A stretch of DNA of 25,196 nt from Candidatus Avelusimicrobium fimicolum (GCA_900541355.1 UQJU01000017.1:1-25196), one strand, 5' to 3'; shown: positions 1-8,506, numbered from the stretch's first letter. Made by a program: numbers and translations. The notes: generated from the sequence alone by a model not told the origin.

Positions 1-640
1 CCACCGCTACGGACGATTTCTTTTCGGCTGATTCTCGGTACAGTTCTCCCGCGCGCAAAATACAGCGGTCCGTACCTTCCATCCCTTCCACGGCGATTAC
101 GGCATTTTGGCTGACCACGCAGGTAAGCCCAATGTCCAAAGCCGCAATGGCTTTGGCGGTTTTATAGCCAAATTCCGCCGCCTGTTGTTCCTCCTCGGTT
201 GGTTTTCTGGCGGACAAAACGCCTTTTTGTGGCATAAAATCTTCTAAAAACAGGGCCGAGTGTTCAAATTCAATGCCGTCCTTTTTAAATTCGTCCATTA
301 CGCGGGAGAGGATATTTTTGGTTTGCATATTCTTTAAGGAAGCCAAAAACTTCGCCCCGCGTAAATCAGGCATTAAATTAGTAAAAATAGAGGTATGTTG
401 CACGCGCCCGGCCATAATCACGCGGGTTACGCCGTGTTCTTTAAAAAAACGGATTCCCGCGCCCAACTGTCCCAGGCGGAAAGCCCGGAACACTTTGGCG
501 CAGGTTTTATAATCGTTTTCTTTGGCGTTGCCTTTTGCACCGGCTACATAAACTTCATAGCCCTTTGCGGTTGCTTTTTGGGCAATGTAAACGGGCATTT
601 TGCCTTCGCCGGCGATAAGGCCTATTTTATTAGTCATCAT
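1..640 (-). CDS. lpxI: UDP-2,3-diacylglucosamine pyrophosphatase LpxI (partial, cut by window edge)
   Basis: The reading frame starts at a tandem ATG ATG (640 and 637) and stays open to the left edge, giving about 213 codons of a family that is usually about 270-280 residues, so the C-terminus is missing. The start MTNKIGLIAGEGKMP, the later GVTRVIMAGRVQHTS and the segment CVVSQNAVIAVEGMEGTD are the LpxI (DUF1009) pattern. LpxI removes UMP from UDP-2,3-diacylglucosamine to give lipid X in the cytoplasm, the step done by LpxH in E. coli. The start overlaps the end of lpxA by about 11 bases and has no clear Shine-Dalgarno, so translation is probably coupled to lpxA. It is the last gene of the lpx run visible here. 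Confidence 0.9.
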   Translation of the reverse strand, partial: MMTNKIGLIAGEGKMPVYIAQKATAKGYEVYVAGAKGNAKENDYKTCAKVFRAFRLGQLGAGIRFFKEHGVTRVIMAGRVQHTSIFTNLMPDLRGAKFLASLKNMQTKNILSRVMDEFKKDGIEFEHSALFLEDFMPQKGVLSARKPTEEEQQAAEFGYKTAKAIAALDIGLTCVVSQNAVIAVEGMEGTDRCILRAGELYRESAEKKSSVAV

Positions 641-1424
641 CGTGCAGTTTGGTTTTGGCTGTGGCTACACCGCGCGGGGAAGTTTTGCAAAAATCAATGA
701 TATGCTGTACTTCCTTGCAGGGGTGGGTGGCTTCCAATTCTGCCATAGCATCTTGCAGGCGTTTGCCGCTTCTGAACAAGGCTTTATAGGCACGTTTGAT
801 TTCCATAATGGTTTCGCGCGAAAGGCCTCCGCGGCGCATCCCGACAAGATTCAACCCGACCAAGCGGGCGCGCTGGCCTTGGGCAATACAATAGGGCGGA
901 ATATCCAGCGGCAGCATCGCCCCGCCGGAGAGCATAGCCATTGTGCCCACGCGGACAAACTGGTGGATTCCCACCATACCGGACATTACCACGCGGTCCT
1001 CTACTTGGACGTGTCCCGCAATTCCCGTGCTGTTGGCTACGATAATGTGGTCGCCCAGGCGGCAATCGTGCGCAACGTGGGAGTTAGCCATTAACAGGCA
1101 GTAATTGCCGATAGTGGTTGGCTTTTCCAAGTTTGTGGAGCGGTGGATGGTTACGCACTCGCGGATTTGGTTGTAATCGCCCATTTGCACGCGGGTTGGT
1201 TCATCTTTATAAGATAAATCTTGCGGTTTTACACCGATAAAGGCACTGGCAATAATATCGTTGCCGTCGCCCATCGTTGTATTTTCAATTACGCAGAACG
1301 GACCGATTTTGTTATTTTTACCGATGATGACGCCCTTGCCGATGACGGTGTAGGGGCCGATATGGGTAGAGGGATCAATTTGGGCGGAGGGGTCAATTAC
1401 CGCCGTAGGGTGTATGTTAGACAT
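630..1424 (-). CDS. lpxA: UDP-N-acetylglucosamine acyltransferase LpxA
   Basis: 264 residues, the normal LpxA length. It carries hexapeptide left-handed beta-helix repeats (IHPTAVIDPSA, IGPYTVIGKG) over roughly residues 4-190 and a helical C-terminal part. The motif NSHVAHDC contains H116 and H119; H119 aligns with the catalytic His125 of the E. coli enzyme. IHQF near residue 154 and IPPYCIAQG are also typical. LpxA transfers a 3-hydroxyacyl chain from ACP to UDP-GlcNAc, the first step of lipid A synthesis. G167 aligns with E. coli Gly173, the residue of the acyl-chain ruler; a small residue there suggests, but does not prove, a long (about C14) chain. The gene overlaps fabZ upstream by 8 bases and lpxI downstream. 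Confidence 0.96.
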   Translation of the reverse strand: MSNIHPTAVIDPSAQIDPSTHIGPYTVIGKGVIIGKNNKIGPFCVIENTTMGDGNDIIASAFIGVKPQDLSYKDEPTRVQMGDYNQIRECVTIHRSTNLEKPTTIGNYCLLMANSHVAHDCRLGDHIIVANSTGIAGHVQVEDRVVMSGMVGIHQFVRVGTMAMLSGGAMLPLDIPPYCIAQGQRARLVGLNLVGMRRGGLSRETIMEIKRAYKALFRSGKRLQDAMAELEATHPCKEVQHIIDFCKTSPRGVATAKTKLHDDD

Positions 1425-1908
1425 TGGGAATTTCTCCTAGAATAAAATTAAGGGTGGCCTGCGTGCACAGTTTGCCGTTAACGTAGGCTTCTGCATAGAT
1501 TTTGGAAATTTTGCCCAGACGCAAGATTTCAATTGGCATTTCCAGCGTATCGCCGGGTTGTACCATCCCGCGGAATTTGGCATTTTCAATGCTTAAAAAG
1601 AGCGGAAGGCCGCCTTTTCCTTGCGTAATATAGCCCATAATGGCCCCGCCAAACGCTTGGGACATACTTTCCACTACCAATACGCCCGGCATAACCGGTC
1701 TGGCGGGAAAGTGTCCTTTAAAGTAATACTCGTCGGGGCGTACAAAGTGCTTGCCGAGATATTTCTTTTTTTCTTCCAATACTTTTACTTCATCCACAAG
1801 CAGAAAAGGCTCGCGGTGCGGAATATTCTTTTTAATGCGTTCCTGGTCGTAAACCTCTACGGCGGGAAGTGTTAAAAAGTCCTTTAAACTAGCGGATTTA
1901 ACGCTCAT
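1417..1908 (-). CDS. fabZ: 3-hydroxyacyl-[acyl-carrier-protein] dehydratase FabZ
   Basis: 163 residues forming one hotdog fold. PHREPFLLVDEV begins near residue 30 and GHFPARPVMPGVLVVE contains the expected catalytic pair H66 and E80. FabZ dehydrates 3-hydroxyacyl-ACP in fatty acid elongation and so competes with LpxA and LpxD for the same substrate, which explains its place between lpxC and lpxA. It has about 10 more N-terminal residues than E. coli FabZ. Its ATG overlaps the lpxC stop by 4 bases and its stop overlaps the lpxA start, so the three are translationally coupled. In some phyla lpxC and fabZ are fused; here they are separate. Confidence 0.95.
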   Translation of the reverse strand: MSVKSASLKDFLTLPAVEVYDQERIKKNIPHREPFLLVDEVKVLEEKKKYLGKHFVRPDEYYFKGHFPARPVMPGVLVVESMSQAFGGAIMGYITQGKGGLPLFLSIENAKFRGMVQPGDTLEMPIEILRLGKISKIYAEAYVNGKLCTQATLNFILGEIPNV

Positions 1909-2729
1909 TTGTCCTCCGAATTAGCCAAGAGAATCTTGGCGAAAATTACATTGTGTTTGTGCCCGCCGCAGGTACAGGTAATTTTAAGCGGCGGCAGTTT
2001 GCGCCCGGTTAAACACAGGTCGCCCACCATATCCAAAATTTTGTGGCGGACAAGTTCGTCCGGGTAGCGCAGTTCGTTGATAAATTTATCTTTGCCGACA
2101 ATGACGGCATTTTCCAAATTTCCGCCTTTTGCCAGGCCGTGCGCCTTTAAAAAGGCCAGTTCTTCTTCAAAGCCGAAGGTGCGTGCGCGGGCAATTTCTT
2201 GGATATAATTGTCCGGTGTAAATTCCAAAGTAAATTCTTGGTGGCTGACCAGCGGGTGTTTGTGCAAAAAGACAAAGGTAAAAGTTAATTTGTCTGCTGG
2301 CTCGGCCGAATAGGCAATACGTCCGCTTGTATAAGTGATTTTTTGCTTAATGTTTAACAGCGGTTGCTCGGCGGGCAAGTCCTTTAAGCCCGCTTTTAAA
2401 AGGGCCTCTACATATACGTCGCTTGCTCCGTCGGTTACCGGCGGTTCTGGGCCGTCCATTTCTACGGTAACGTCTGTCAGCCCCAAAGCGTGCAAGGCAG
2501 ACATAACGTGTTCCACCGTCCAAACTTCGGCAGTTTCGTTTTTTAAATTGGTACCGCGTAAGGTGGAACTGACGTTTTGGGCCAAGGCGGCAATGGGTTT
2601 GGCACCGGGGATATCGGTGCGTAAAAAGGTAATGCCGTTGTCTGCGGGCTTAAACGTAAGTGTGGCGGGTACGCCCGTGTGTAAGCCGTTGCCTGTTACA
2701 ACGGCGGTGGCAGAAAGGGTTTTTCTCAT
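1905..2729 (-). CDS. lpxC: UDP-3-O-acyl-N-acetylglucosamine deacetylase LpxC
   Basis: 274 residues, somewhat shorter than E. coli LpxC (305). The zinc ligands are visible as H74 in TVEHVMSALHALG and H229/D233 in RHKILDMVGDLCL, and the general acid His as H257 in GGHKHN. The N-terminal ATAVVTGNGLHTGVPA is the family's opening motif. LpxC catalyses the committed, zinc-dependent deacetylation step of lipid A synthesis. The start lies 1 base after the lpxD stop and the end overlaps fabZ by 4 bases. The protein ends soon after the last sheet (LLANSEDK) and lacks the longer tail that carries the FtsH degradation signal in E. coli, so turnover control may differ; that is inference. Confidence 0.96.
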   Translation of the reverse strand: MRKTLSATAVVTGNGLHTGVPATLTFKPADNGITFLRTDIPGAKPIAALAQNVSSTLRGTNLKNETAEVWTVEHVMSALHALGLTDVTVEMDGPEPPVTDGASDVYVEALLKAGLKDLPAEQPLLNIKQKITYTSGRIAYSAEPADKLTFTFVFLHKHPLVSHQEFTLEFTPDNYIQEIARARTFGFEEELAFLKAHGLAKGGNLENAVIVGKDKFINELRYPDELVRHKILDMVGDLCLTGRKLPPLKITCTCGGHKHNVIFAKILLANSEDK

Positions 2730-2730
2730 A

Positions 2731-3807
2731 TTATAATCCTAACAATTTTTTTAGTTTTCCGAAAAACGATAAGTTTTTGGTTTCTTCCAACTGCTTTTTA
2801 AAAGTTCTAAATTCTTTGTGCATTTCGGGCAGTTTGCGCAAAATAGCCTGCAATTTGAAAGCCTCGCGTTGGGGCATAGCCGGATAGCCGAAATAGGTTT
2901 GTCCGGCGGGAATAGATGTCATTACGCCGGATTGTGCGCCGACCTGGGCGCGGTCGCCGATGGACATATGTCCGGCCAGCCCCACTTGGCCTGCCAAAAT
3001 GACCCCGTTGCCGATTTCCGTTGTGCCGGCCACCCCGACTTGGGCACACATAATACTGCTCATCCCCACGTGTACGTTGTGTCCGATTTGGACGAGGTTG
3101 TCAATTTTGCTATTGTCGCCAATGACCGTGCTGGAAATTTTGGCGCGGTCAATGCAGGTATTGGACTGCACTTCTACATCGTTGCCCAAAACCACATTGC
3201 CGATTTGCGGGATTTTTTGGTGGCGTCCGTCGTGAAATGTAAACCCGAAGCCGTCCGAGCCGATTTTAGCCCCGGCCTGCAAAATAACGTAATCTTTCAG
3301 TACGCACTCCTCGCGGATAACGACCTGCGGGTAAATGTAGCAGTTCTTGCCGACGGATACATTTTTGCCAATGTAACATTGCGGGAAAATAACGGTATTG
3401 TCGCCGATTTGCGCACCGTCCTCAATAACGGTATAAGCCCCGACAGAAACATTTGCCCCCAGTTTGGCAGACCCGCTGATAACGGCGGTGGGGTGGATGC
3501 CGGATGTATGTTTTTGTTTTTGGGCATCGGCATATTTCATTAAAAGAATAAAGGTCCATTCGGGATTTTTAGCATATAAAAGCGCCCCGTTGAAAGAAAT
3601 ATCCTGCCCTTTGGCGCTTTCGGGTACGATAAGGGCGGAGGCTTTTAAATCTTTCAGCAGGTCTGCTTTTTCCAAAGAAGTTAAATAACAAAGTCCTCCT
3701 TCGTGTGCTTCTTCCAGCGAACAAAGGGCGGTAATGGCGGTATCCGGCTTGGAAACGTCTTGTGTTCCGGTAATCTTAGCCGCTTCGGCTACGGTTAATT
3801 TCAACAT
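2731..3807 (-). CDS. lpxD: UDP-3-O-acylglucosamine N-acyltransferase LpxD
   Basis: 358 residues, close to the family norm of about 340. An N-terminal uridine-binding domain (about 1-100) is followed by hexapeptide repeats from IHPTAVISGSAKLG (about residue 104) and a helical C-terminus rich in Lys/Glu. SDGFGFTFHDGRHQKIPQIG and VEVQSNTCIDRA are hallmark segments. H243 in QIGHNV and H280 in AGHMSIG match the two important E. coli histidines (239 and 276). The enzyme adds the second 3-hydroxyacyl chain, on the 2-amino group, after LpxC. The gene starts about 10 bases after ompH with an AGAGGT-like ribosome site. Confidence 0.96.
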   Translation of the reverse strand: MLKLTVAEAAKITGTQDVSKPDTAITALCSLEEAHEGGLCYLTSLEKADLLKDLKASALIVPESAKGQDISFNGALLYAKNPEWTFILLMKYADAQKQKHTSGIHPTAVISGSAKLGANVSVGAYTVIEDGAQIGDNTVIFPQCYIGKNVSVGKNCYIYPQVVIREECVLKDYVILQAGAKIGSDGFGFTFHDGRHQKIPQIGNVVLGNDVEVQSNTCIDRAKISSTVIGDNSKIDNLVQIGHNVHVGMSSIMCAQVGVAGTTEIGNGVILAGQVGLAGHMSIGDRAQVGAQSGVMTSIPAGQTYFGYPAMPQREAFKLQAILRKLPEMHKEFRTFKKQLEETKNLSFFGKLKKLLGL

Positions 3808-3817
3808 ATAAAAACCT

Positions 3818-4807
3818 CTACTTTCCGCGGTGGCGGTATTTTTTTGCCTTTTTCAGGCGGGAGATAAAATCCTTGGTAACGTTTACCGGGCGGTCTCCGT
3901 ATAAAATTTCGTCTTTGCGGACCACTGCACCGATATTACGCTTTTTGGCGAAGGATTTTATTTCCGTGTAAATGTCTTGCAAAATTGCGTTTACTTCTTT
4001 CTTTTCCAACTTTAAAATTTCTTCGCGCGTGGTATATTTATAATTATCAATAAAAAAGCCGCGCTCCGCAATAATTTTTTTATTGGAAGCAATACGCGCC
4101 GTCAAATCGTCCAGTTCCGCAGGCGAGTTTAAGGGACTGGTGGATAAAATTTCTGCACCCGAAAAAGTCAGGCGGTTTAACAAGTTGCCCAATACCAGAG
4201 AGTCCGCACTTTCTTGAATCTGCGGCTGTAATTTTGTGGGTTCCACTACAATACGCTCATAAAACGGTTTTAACTCGCGCAACTGTGCCGCTAAACGGTC
4301 GTTTTCGGCGGTCAAAACATTTATTAACTGCCGCGCGCCTTGCACTTCGTTTTCTTTGGATAAAATTTTTAAACGGATTTGCTCTTTAACGGCAATCGTG
4401 CGCGGATGTTCGTTAAAGGCCTCGTCAATATCAATAAAGGCCACCGTTAAGCATTTTTGCATTTCTTTGGGCTGTTCCTCTGCCGGCTCGTCCTGTACGG
4501 AGGGGGAGAGAGGGGCTTCTTTATCGGCGGCGGCTGCCATTTGCTCGGCGGTCATTGGCTGTTCGGGGGCATTGGTCCCCGTGTGTGTATCGGCTTGTGC
4601 AAAGGCTTCGCTCTTGGTTTCCTCCGGCAGAATAATTTTGTCGGAGGATGGGGCCGGTTGGGCGGTTTCTTGTGCGGATTTGGCTAAAATAGAGGCCACG
4701 GCGGCGGCTTCTTTATCCGTCAAAGCAGGCTCTTTCTCCGGTGCGTTTTGCGCTTGGAGAAGTCCTGTCAGACAAGAAACCAGTAGAAACAGCCAAACTT
4801 TTTTCAT
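3818..4807 (-). CDS. OmpH/Skp-family periplasmic chaperone with long acidic N-terminal region
   Basis: 329 residues. A signal peptide (MKKVWLFLLVSCLTGLLQA, likely cleaved after residue 19) is followed by an Ala/Glu/Pro/Gln-rich, probably disordered segment to about residue 117. The OmpH domain then starts at LTVAFIDIDEAFNEHP and continues as long charged helices (about 136-290) predicted to form the tentacle-like coiled coils of Skp. It ends with a basic tail (residues 314-329). Skp holds unfolded outer-membrane proteins in the periplasm and passes them to BamA; the gene lies 7 bases after bamA, with AAGGAG upstream of the ATG. It is about twice the usual Skp length (about 160), owing to the acidic insert and longer helices. 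Family assignment is good; the role of the insert is unknown. Confidence 0.85.
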   Translation of the reverse strand: MKKVWLFLLVSCLTGLLQAQNAPEKEPALTDKEAAAVASILAKSAQETAQPAPSSDKIILPEETKSEAFAQADTHTGTNAPEQPMTAEQMAAAADKEAPLSPSVQDEPAEEQPKEMQKCLTVAFIDIDEAFNEHPRTIAVKEQIRLKILSKENEVQGARQLINVLTAENDRLAAQLRELKPFYERIVVEPTKLQPQIQESADSLVLGNLLNRLTFSGAEILSTSPLNSPAELDDLTARIASNKKIIAERGFFIDNYKYTTREEILKLEKKEVNAILQDIYTEIKSFAKKRNIGAVVRKDEILYGDRPVNVTKDFISRLKKAKKYRHRGK

Positions 4808-4814
4808 ACACTCC

Positions 4815-7181
4815 TTACATCATATTGGAAATATTGAAATAGAAATGCGACCTGTCTTGGTTCGCGGCGTGATTCAAACCGTAGCCCCAGTCAATACGGA
4901 TAGGCAACGACGGCGTAGTAAAGCGTAACCCTACCCCTACACCCGCTTTAAATTGGTTGCGGTCCGGCCCTAAGGAAAAGTCCAACTCGCTAAATTTGTT
5001 CCACGAGTTGCCCATATCAAAGAAGAAGGCAAATTGAGCCATATTTCTTCTGCCTTCGCGCGCAATCGGGAAGCGCAACTCGGCGTTCATTACATAATAC
5101 ATATCGCCGCCGTATTCGGGGCCGATTTCGCCCGCGCGTTCGTACCCGCGAATCGTATCCGCGCCGCCCAAGAAGAATTTTTCATAAGGCGGTACTTCCG
5201 TGGTGCGCCCATAGGCTTGCACGGAGCCGAATTTATTAGATAATACAAAGACAATCGGGTAATTCCCGCCTACGTTAAGAACCGTGTAGTTGAAAATGGA
5301 GCGGGCATTTAAGTACCACAAATCCAGGTCTCCGCCAATTGGGCCGCCCGCTAAGGCCAGGCCCAAGGAGTTGCGCCAGCCCTGCGTGGGGTCCCACATA
5401 TTGTCGCGGGTATCTACGGCGAAATCCGCGCTGAGGGTGGAAAGATTGGTTTTGCCCTTTTCCAAATAACTGTCGTCGCCGGGGTTGGATTGCGGCGGTT
5501 GGAAGCGTTGGTCAATATCGTAAATATCAATGTTTTCAAACGAATAACCAAAGGACAACTGGTAAATATCATCATTAAAACGCGGGCCGACTTTTACCCG
5601 TCCGCCGATACGTTTTTCCGTATAGGCCTGGTTTTCATCGGAGAACGAGCGGTAGCGGCGGGTGTTGAATAAATCCACACCCAGCGAGGTGGGCTTGTCA
5701 TAAATCCACGGGGTGGACCAACTGACGGTATAATCCAAAATTTCTTTACCGAACATTGTGCGTAAGGATAACCGTTGGGCGCGGCCAAACAGGTTCATAT
5801 GGTTGATAGAGAGTTCTCCGTACAAGCCGTCCATAGAACTCATCGCGAGGCCTGCCGTAAACATACCCGGTCGCCCTTCTACGACGTTAAATCCTAAATC
5901 TACTTTTTGCGGGTCGGCAGTGGGCTGCAAATCTATCTGCACGTCGTTAATAAAGCCCAAATTCATAATTTTGGTCTGGCTGCGTTTTATTTTTGCATTA
6001 TCGTACAAATCGCCCGGGTGGATGGAAAGTTCGCGCGTAAAAACGTATTTTTTGGTATGTTCATAGCCGGTAACATCTACGTTATCAATGTAAAAAATGC
6101 GGCCTTCGGCAATATCAAAGGTCAAATTGAGTTTGCCGTTTTCAATATTTTTTACGGGGTTGACGCGCGCTTGCAGATAGCCTTTGTCTGCGTATTGTTC
6201 TTGGATAGCGGAAATGGTATCGTCAAAATCTTTTTGGTTATAGAGATGCCCCTCGCGGAAGAATACTTGTTTTTTAAGTTCTTCGGGTGTAAAAACATTG
6301 TTTCCCGCAAAAGAAACGGTGCCGAAGTCCACTTTTTCGCCCTCCGTTAAATCGTAGGAAATAGCGGCTTCGGTTTTGTCGTCATTTAGTTGTACTTTCG
6401 GCTCGGAAAGGGTAAATTCGCTGTACCCTTTATTGCGGCCGAAGAGCATCATTTTTACCCAGTCGCGCTGTAAATTTTGTGGTTTAAAGACTTTGCCGGG
6501 GCGGTTGGAGGCTTTTTTTAAAATTTTTTCCGCCGGCAGTTCGCCGCCGCCATTAATGGTAACGTCTTTCACTCGCACACGCTCGCCCTCGCGGATGAGA
6601 AGTTTCACAGACACCACACCCAATTTATCGTCGGTAGTCAGTTCGTAGGTAATTTGCGCGTTGACGTATCCCTTTTCGGCATACTTGGCTTTAATGCGGT
6701 CCAAATCCGCCTGTAATTTAGCCTCATTGAAGGGGTCTTTTAGTTTAAGCGTCATGGCTTGTGTAATGGCGCCCTTGCCCAGGTGTTTGCGCCCTTCGTA
6801 GGTTAAGCGGTCAAAAATCGGTTTTTCCTTGACAATGTAAGTCAAGCGGTGGCAAGGATAAAGTTCGGAGCCGTTTTTTTCTTTCCGTGTGCCGGAAACG
6901 GGGGAAATGTCTATTTCCACGCTGTCAAACGCGCCTAAGGAAGAAATATCGCGGATATCGTCGGAAACGGTGTAACGTTCGTACAGTTCGCCTTTTTTAG
7001 CGTGTCCTGTTTTGGTAATGGTTTTTTTGCGGATATTTTTTAATCCGTCAGCCTCTATGCTGCAAATCATCCACGGCCCGTTGGGGTCTAATTCTTGGAT
7101 GTCGGCATCTTCCGCGCGCGCGTACGAAAAAGCCGTCAATGCGGTAAGTAACAAAACTGCCCAGCGTTTGGAAAATGTCAT
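4815..7181 (-). CDS. bamA: Outer membrane protein assembly factor BamA
   Basis: 788 residues from the chosen start. A signal peptide (MTFSKRWAVLLLTALTAFSYARA) precedes five POTRA-like repeats up to about residue 415, visible as recurring segments such as GTVSFAGNNVFTPEELKKQ and DNVDVTGYEHTKKYVFTREL. A 16-strand Omp85 barrel follows. The conserved loop-6 motif appears as IRGYERAG near residue 677-683. BamA folds and inserts barrel proteins into the outer membrane. I reject the upstream in-frame ATG at 7220 because it lies in the loop of the rpmB terminator; the ATG at 7181 has a GAGGA site 4 bases upstream and begins the signal peptide exactly. The last residues are FYFNISNMM, without the usual terminal aromatic. 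Confidence 0.95.
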   Translation of the reverse strand: MTFSKRWAVLLLTALTAFSYARAEDADIQELDPNGPWMICSIEADGLKNIRKKTITKTGHAKKGELYERYTVSDDIRDISSLGAFDSVEIDISPVSGTRKEKNGSELYPCHRLTYIVKEKPIFDRLTYEGRKHLGKGAITQAMTLKLKDPFNEAKLQADLDRIKAKYAEKGYVNAQITYELTTDDKLGVVSVKLLIREGERVRVKDVTINGGGELPAEKILKKASNRPGKVFKPQNLQRDWVKMMLFGRNKGYSEFTLSEPKVQLNDDKTEAAISYDLTEGEKVDFGTVSFAGNNVFTPEELKKQVFFREGHLYNQKDFDDTISAIQEQYADKGYLQARVNPVKNIENGKLNLTFDIAEGRIFYIDNVDVTGYEHTKKYVFTRELSIHPGDLYDNAKIKRSQTKIMNLGFINDVQIDLQPTADPQKVDLGFNVVEGRPGMFTAGLAMSSMDGLYGELSINHMNLFGRAQRLSLRTMFGKEILDYTVSWSTPWIYDKPTSLGVDLFNTRRYRSFSDENQAYTEKRIGGRVKVGPRFNDDIYQLSFGYSFENIDIYDIDQRFQPPQSNPGDDSYLEKGKTNLSTLSADFAVDTRDNMWDPTQGWRNSLGLALAGGPIGGDLDLWYLNARSIFNYTVLNVGGNYPIVFVLSNKFGSVQAYGRTTEVPPYEKFFLGGADTIRGYERAGEIGPEYGGDMYYVMNAELRFPIAREGRRNMAQFAFFFDMGNSWNKFSELDFSLGPDRNQFKAGVGVGLRFTTPSLPIRIDWGYGLNHAANQDRSHFYFNISNMM

Positions 7182-7200
7182 GTAGTCCTCAGGTCTGTTT

Positions 7201-7240
7201 TTTAATAAAAAAGCCCGCACTCATAGGAAAGCACGGGCTG
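7201..7240 (-). terminator. Rho-independent terminator after rpmB
   Basis: Read on the minus strand, AGCCCGTGC (7239-7231) pairs with GTGCGGGCT (7220-7212): six G/C-rich pairs, two wobbles and one closing pair, with a 10-base loop, followed by TTTTTT. It lies just after the rpmB stop and only about 20 bases before bamA. Confidence 0.8.
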
Positions 7241-7259
7241 GTTTTTCCAAAAAATTGGA

Positions 7260-7454
7260 TTATTTGGTAGGTCTTTTCGCCAAACCGCTCTTGATGCAGC
7301 CAGTGCAAACATAGGCAGTTTGCGTTTTGCCTTCAAGCACTACTTTCTGCTTTTGGAGGTTCGGTTTAAAACTTCTTTTGGTTCTCATATTGGAGTGGCT
7401 GTAAGAACCGCCGGAAACCGGGGTTTTGCCACACACTGCACATTTATACGCCAT
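7260..7454 (-). CDS. rpmB: 50S ribosomal protein L28 (zinc-ribbon form)
   Basis: 64 residues. The order AYKCAVCGKTPVSG, TKRSFKPNLQK and YVCTGCIKSGL matches bacterial L28. Two CxxC pairs (C5/C8 and C50/C53) make this the zinc-binding (C+) form. A strong AAGGAAGG ribosome site lies 5-6 bases before the ATG. It is transcribed as a short unit, with a promoter directly after the terC stop and a terminator directly after its own stop. L28 is part of the large ribosomal subunit. Confidence 0.95.
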   Translation of the reverse strand: MAYKCAVCGKTPVSGGSYSHSNMRTKRSFKPNLQKQKVVLEGKTQTAYVCTGCIKSGLAKRPTK

Positions 7455-7494
7455 AGGTTCCTTCCTTGATAACTGAATTAAATTTCGCTCTTAT

Positions 7495-7523
7495 ATTCTA
7501 GTAAATAAAGGCCGTTCTGTCTA
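7495..7523 (-). promoter_or_regulatory. Predicted sigma-70-type promoter of rpmB
   Basis: On the minus strand, TAGACA (7523-7518) and TAGAAT (7500-7495) are separated by exactly 17 bases; each differs from consensus by one base. The start of transcription would fall near 7488, leaving a leader of about 34 bases that contains the rpmB ribosome site. Confidence 0.6.
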
Positions 7524-7526
7524 GTC

Positions 7527-8462
7527 CTAGGCCGCTTTGGGCGGAAAGATTTTGCTGGCCAAAACAGACAGCGTCAAAATCCCTACGATTACCCCTAGCG
7601 AAGCCACAATCGGGATAGGGAAAAAATGCGACAGGAGCATTTTAACACCTACAAAGAATAAAATAACGGAAATACCGTATTTGAGATACGGGAATTTGCC
7701 TGCCATACCGGAAAGCAAAAAGTACAGCGAGCGCAAACCGATAATGGCAAAAATGTTGGACGAATAGACCAAAAAGGTATCCTGCGTAATGGACAAAACT
7801 GCCGGAATAGAATCCACCGCAAAAATCAGGTCGGACATTTCAATCACCATTACCGCCGCCAATAGCGGGGTGGCCATACGTTTGCCATTTTCCAGCACAA
7901 AGAAATTTTCTCCGTGGTAATCAGTTTTGATGGGCATAACTTTTCTAAGAAGTTTTAAAATAAAAGATTGGCTGGGGTCAAAATTATCATCTTCCTTCTG
8001 TAACAGCATTTTGGCCGCCGTAAAGATAAGCAAGGCCCCGAAAACATAAATCGTCCAAGAAAAGAGCGAAATTAACTGTACGCCCAGAAAAATAAACAAA
8101 AAGCGCAAGATAACTGCCCCCAAAATACCCCACAAAAGGGCTTTGGGTTGTAAGTTGTGCGGAATAGCAAAATAACCGAAAATCATAATGAACACAAACA
8201 TATTATCTACGGATAGAGAATATTCCAACACATAGCCTGTGTAAAATTCCAGCGCGTGGCGCGGGCCTTCCACCAACCAAATTGCCCCGCCAAAAAGAAG
8301 CGCAAGCGACACCCACGCGCAAACCATTAAGGCTGCTTCCTTCATACTTACTTTGCCGTGATGTTTATTTAATACGGCTAAATCAATGAACAATGCCGCC
8401 AGTACAATTACCCAAAAGGCAATCCACATAGCAACGGATACAGTAGTAGTTACGGGTTCCAT
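7527..8462 (-). CDS. TerC/Alx-family integral membrane transporter (probable Mn2+ exporter)
   Basis: 311 residues with about eight or nine hydrophobic segments. Two acidic motifs inside membrane helices define the TerC family: EYSLSVDNMFVF (E80-D86) and EMSDLIFAVDSIPAV (E208, D211, D217). The length and the soluble loop near residues 155-195 (LLQKEDDNFDPSQS) fit the Alx-like branch rather than short YceF/YkoY forms. Alx relatives export manganese or help load metal into exported enzymes; the substrate here is inference. The gene has its own extended -10 promoter and a GGAG site 5 bases before the ATG. The leader is too short to hold the yybP-ykoY manganese riboswitch that often controls this family. 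Confidence 0.88.
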   Translation of the reverse strand: MEPVTTTVSVAMWIAFWVIVLAALFIDLAVLNKHHGKVSMKEAALMVCAWVSLALLFGGAIWLVEGPRHALEFYTGYVLEYSLSVDNMFVFIMIFGYFAIPHNLQPKALLWGILGAVILRFLFIFLGVQLISLFSWTIYVFGALLIFTAAKMLLQKEDDNFDPSQSFILKLLRKVMPIKTDYHGENFFVLENGKRMATPLLAAVMVIEMSDLIFAVDSIPAVLSITQDTFLVYSSNIFAIIGLRSLYFLLSGMAGKFPYLKYGISVILFFVGVKMLLSHFFPIPIVASLGVIVGILTLSVLASKIFPPKAA

Positions 8463-8497
8463 TATTTCTCCAAAAATATAGTTTAAGAATAATAAAA

Positions 8498-8506
8498 ATT
8501 ATAGCA
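8498..8506 (-). promoter_or_regulatory. Extended -10 promoter of the TerC-family gene
   Basis: TGCTATAAT on the minus strand: perfect TATAAT preceded by TGn. No convincing -35 is visible. It predicts a start of transcription near 8491 and a leader of about 30 bases. Confidence 0.6.

Noticed and set aside
7182..7220. Upstream ATG for bamA at 7220
   Set aside because: It lies inside the rpmB terminator hairpin; the ATG at 7181 has a ribosome site and starts the signal peptide.
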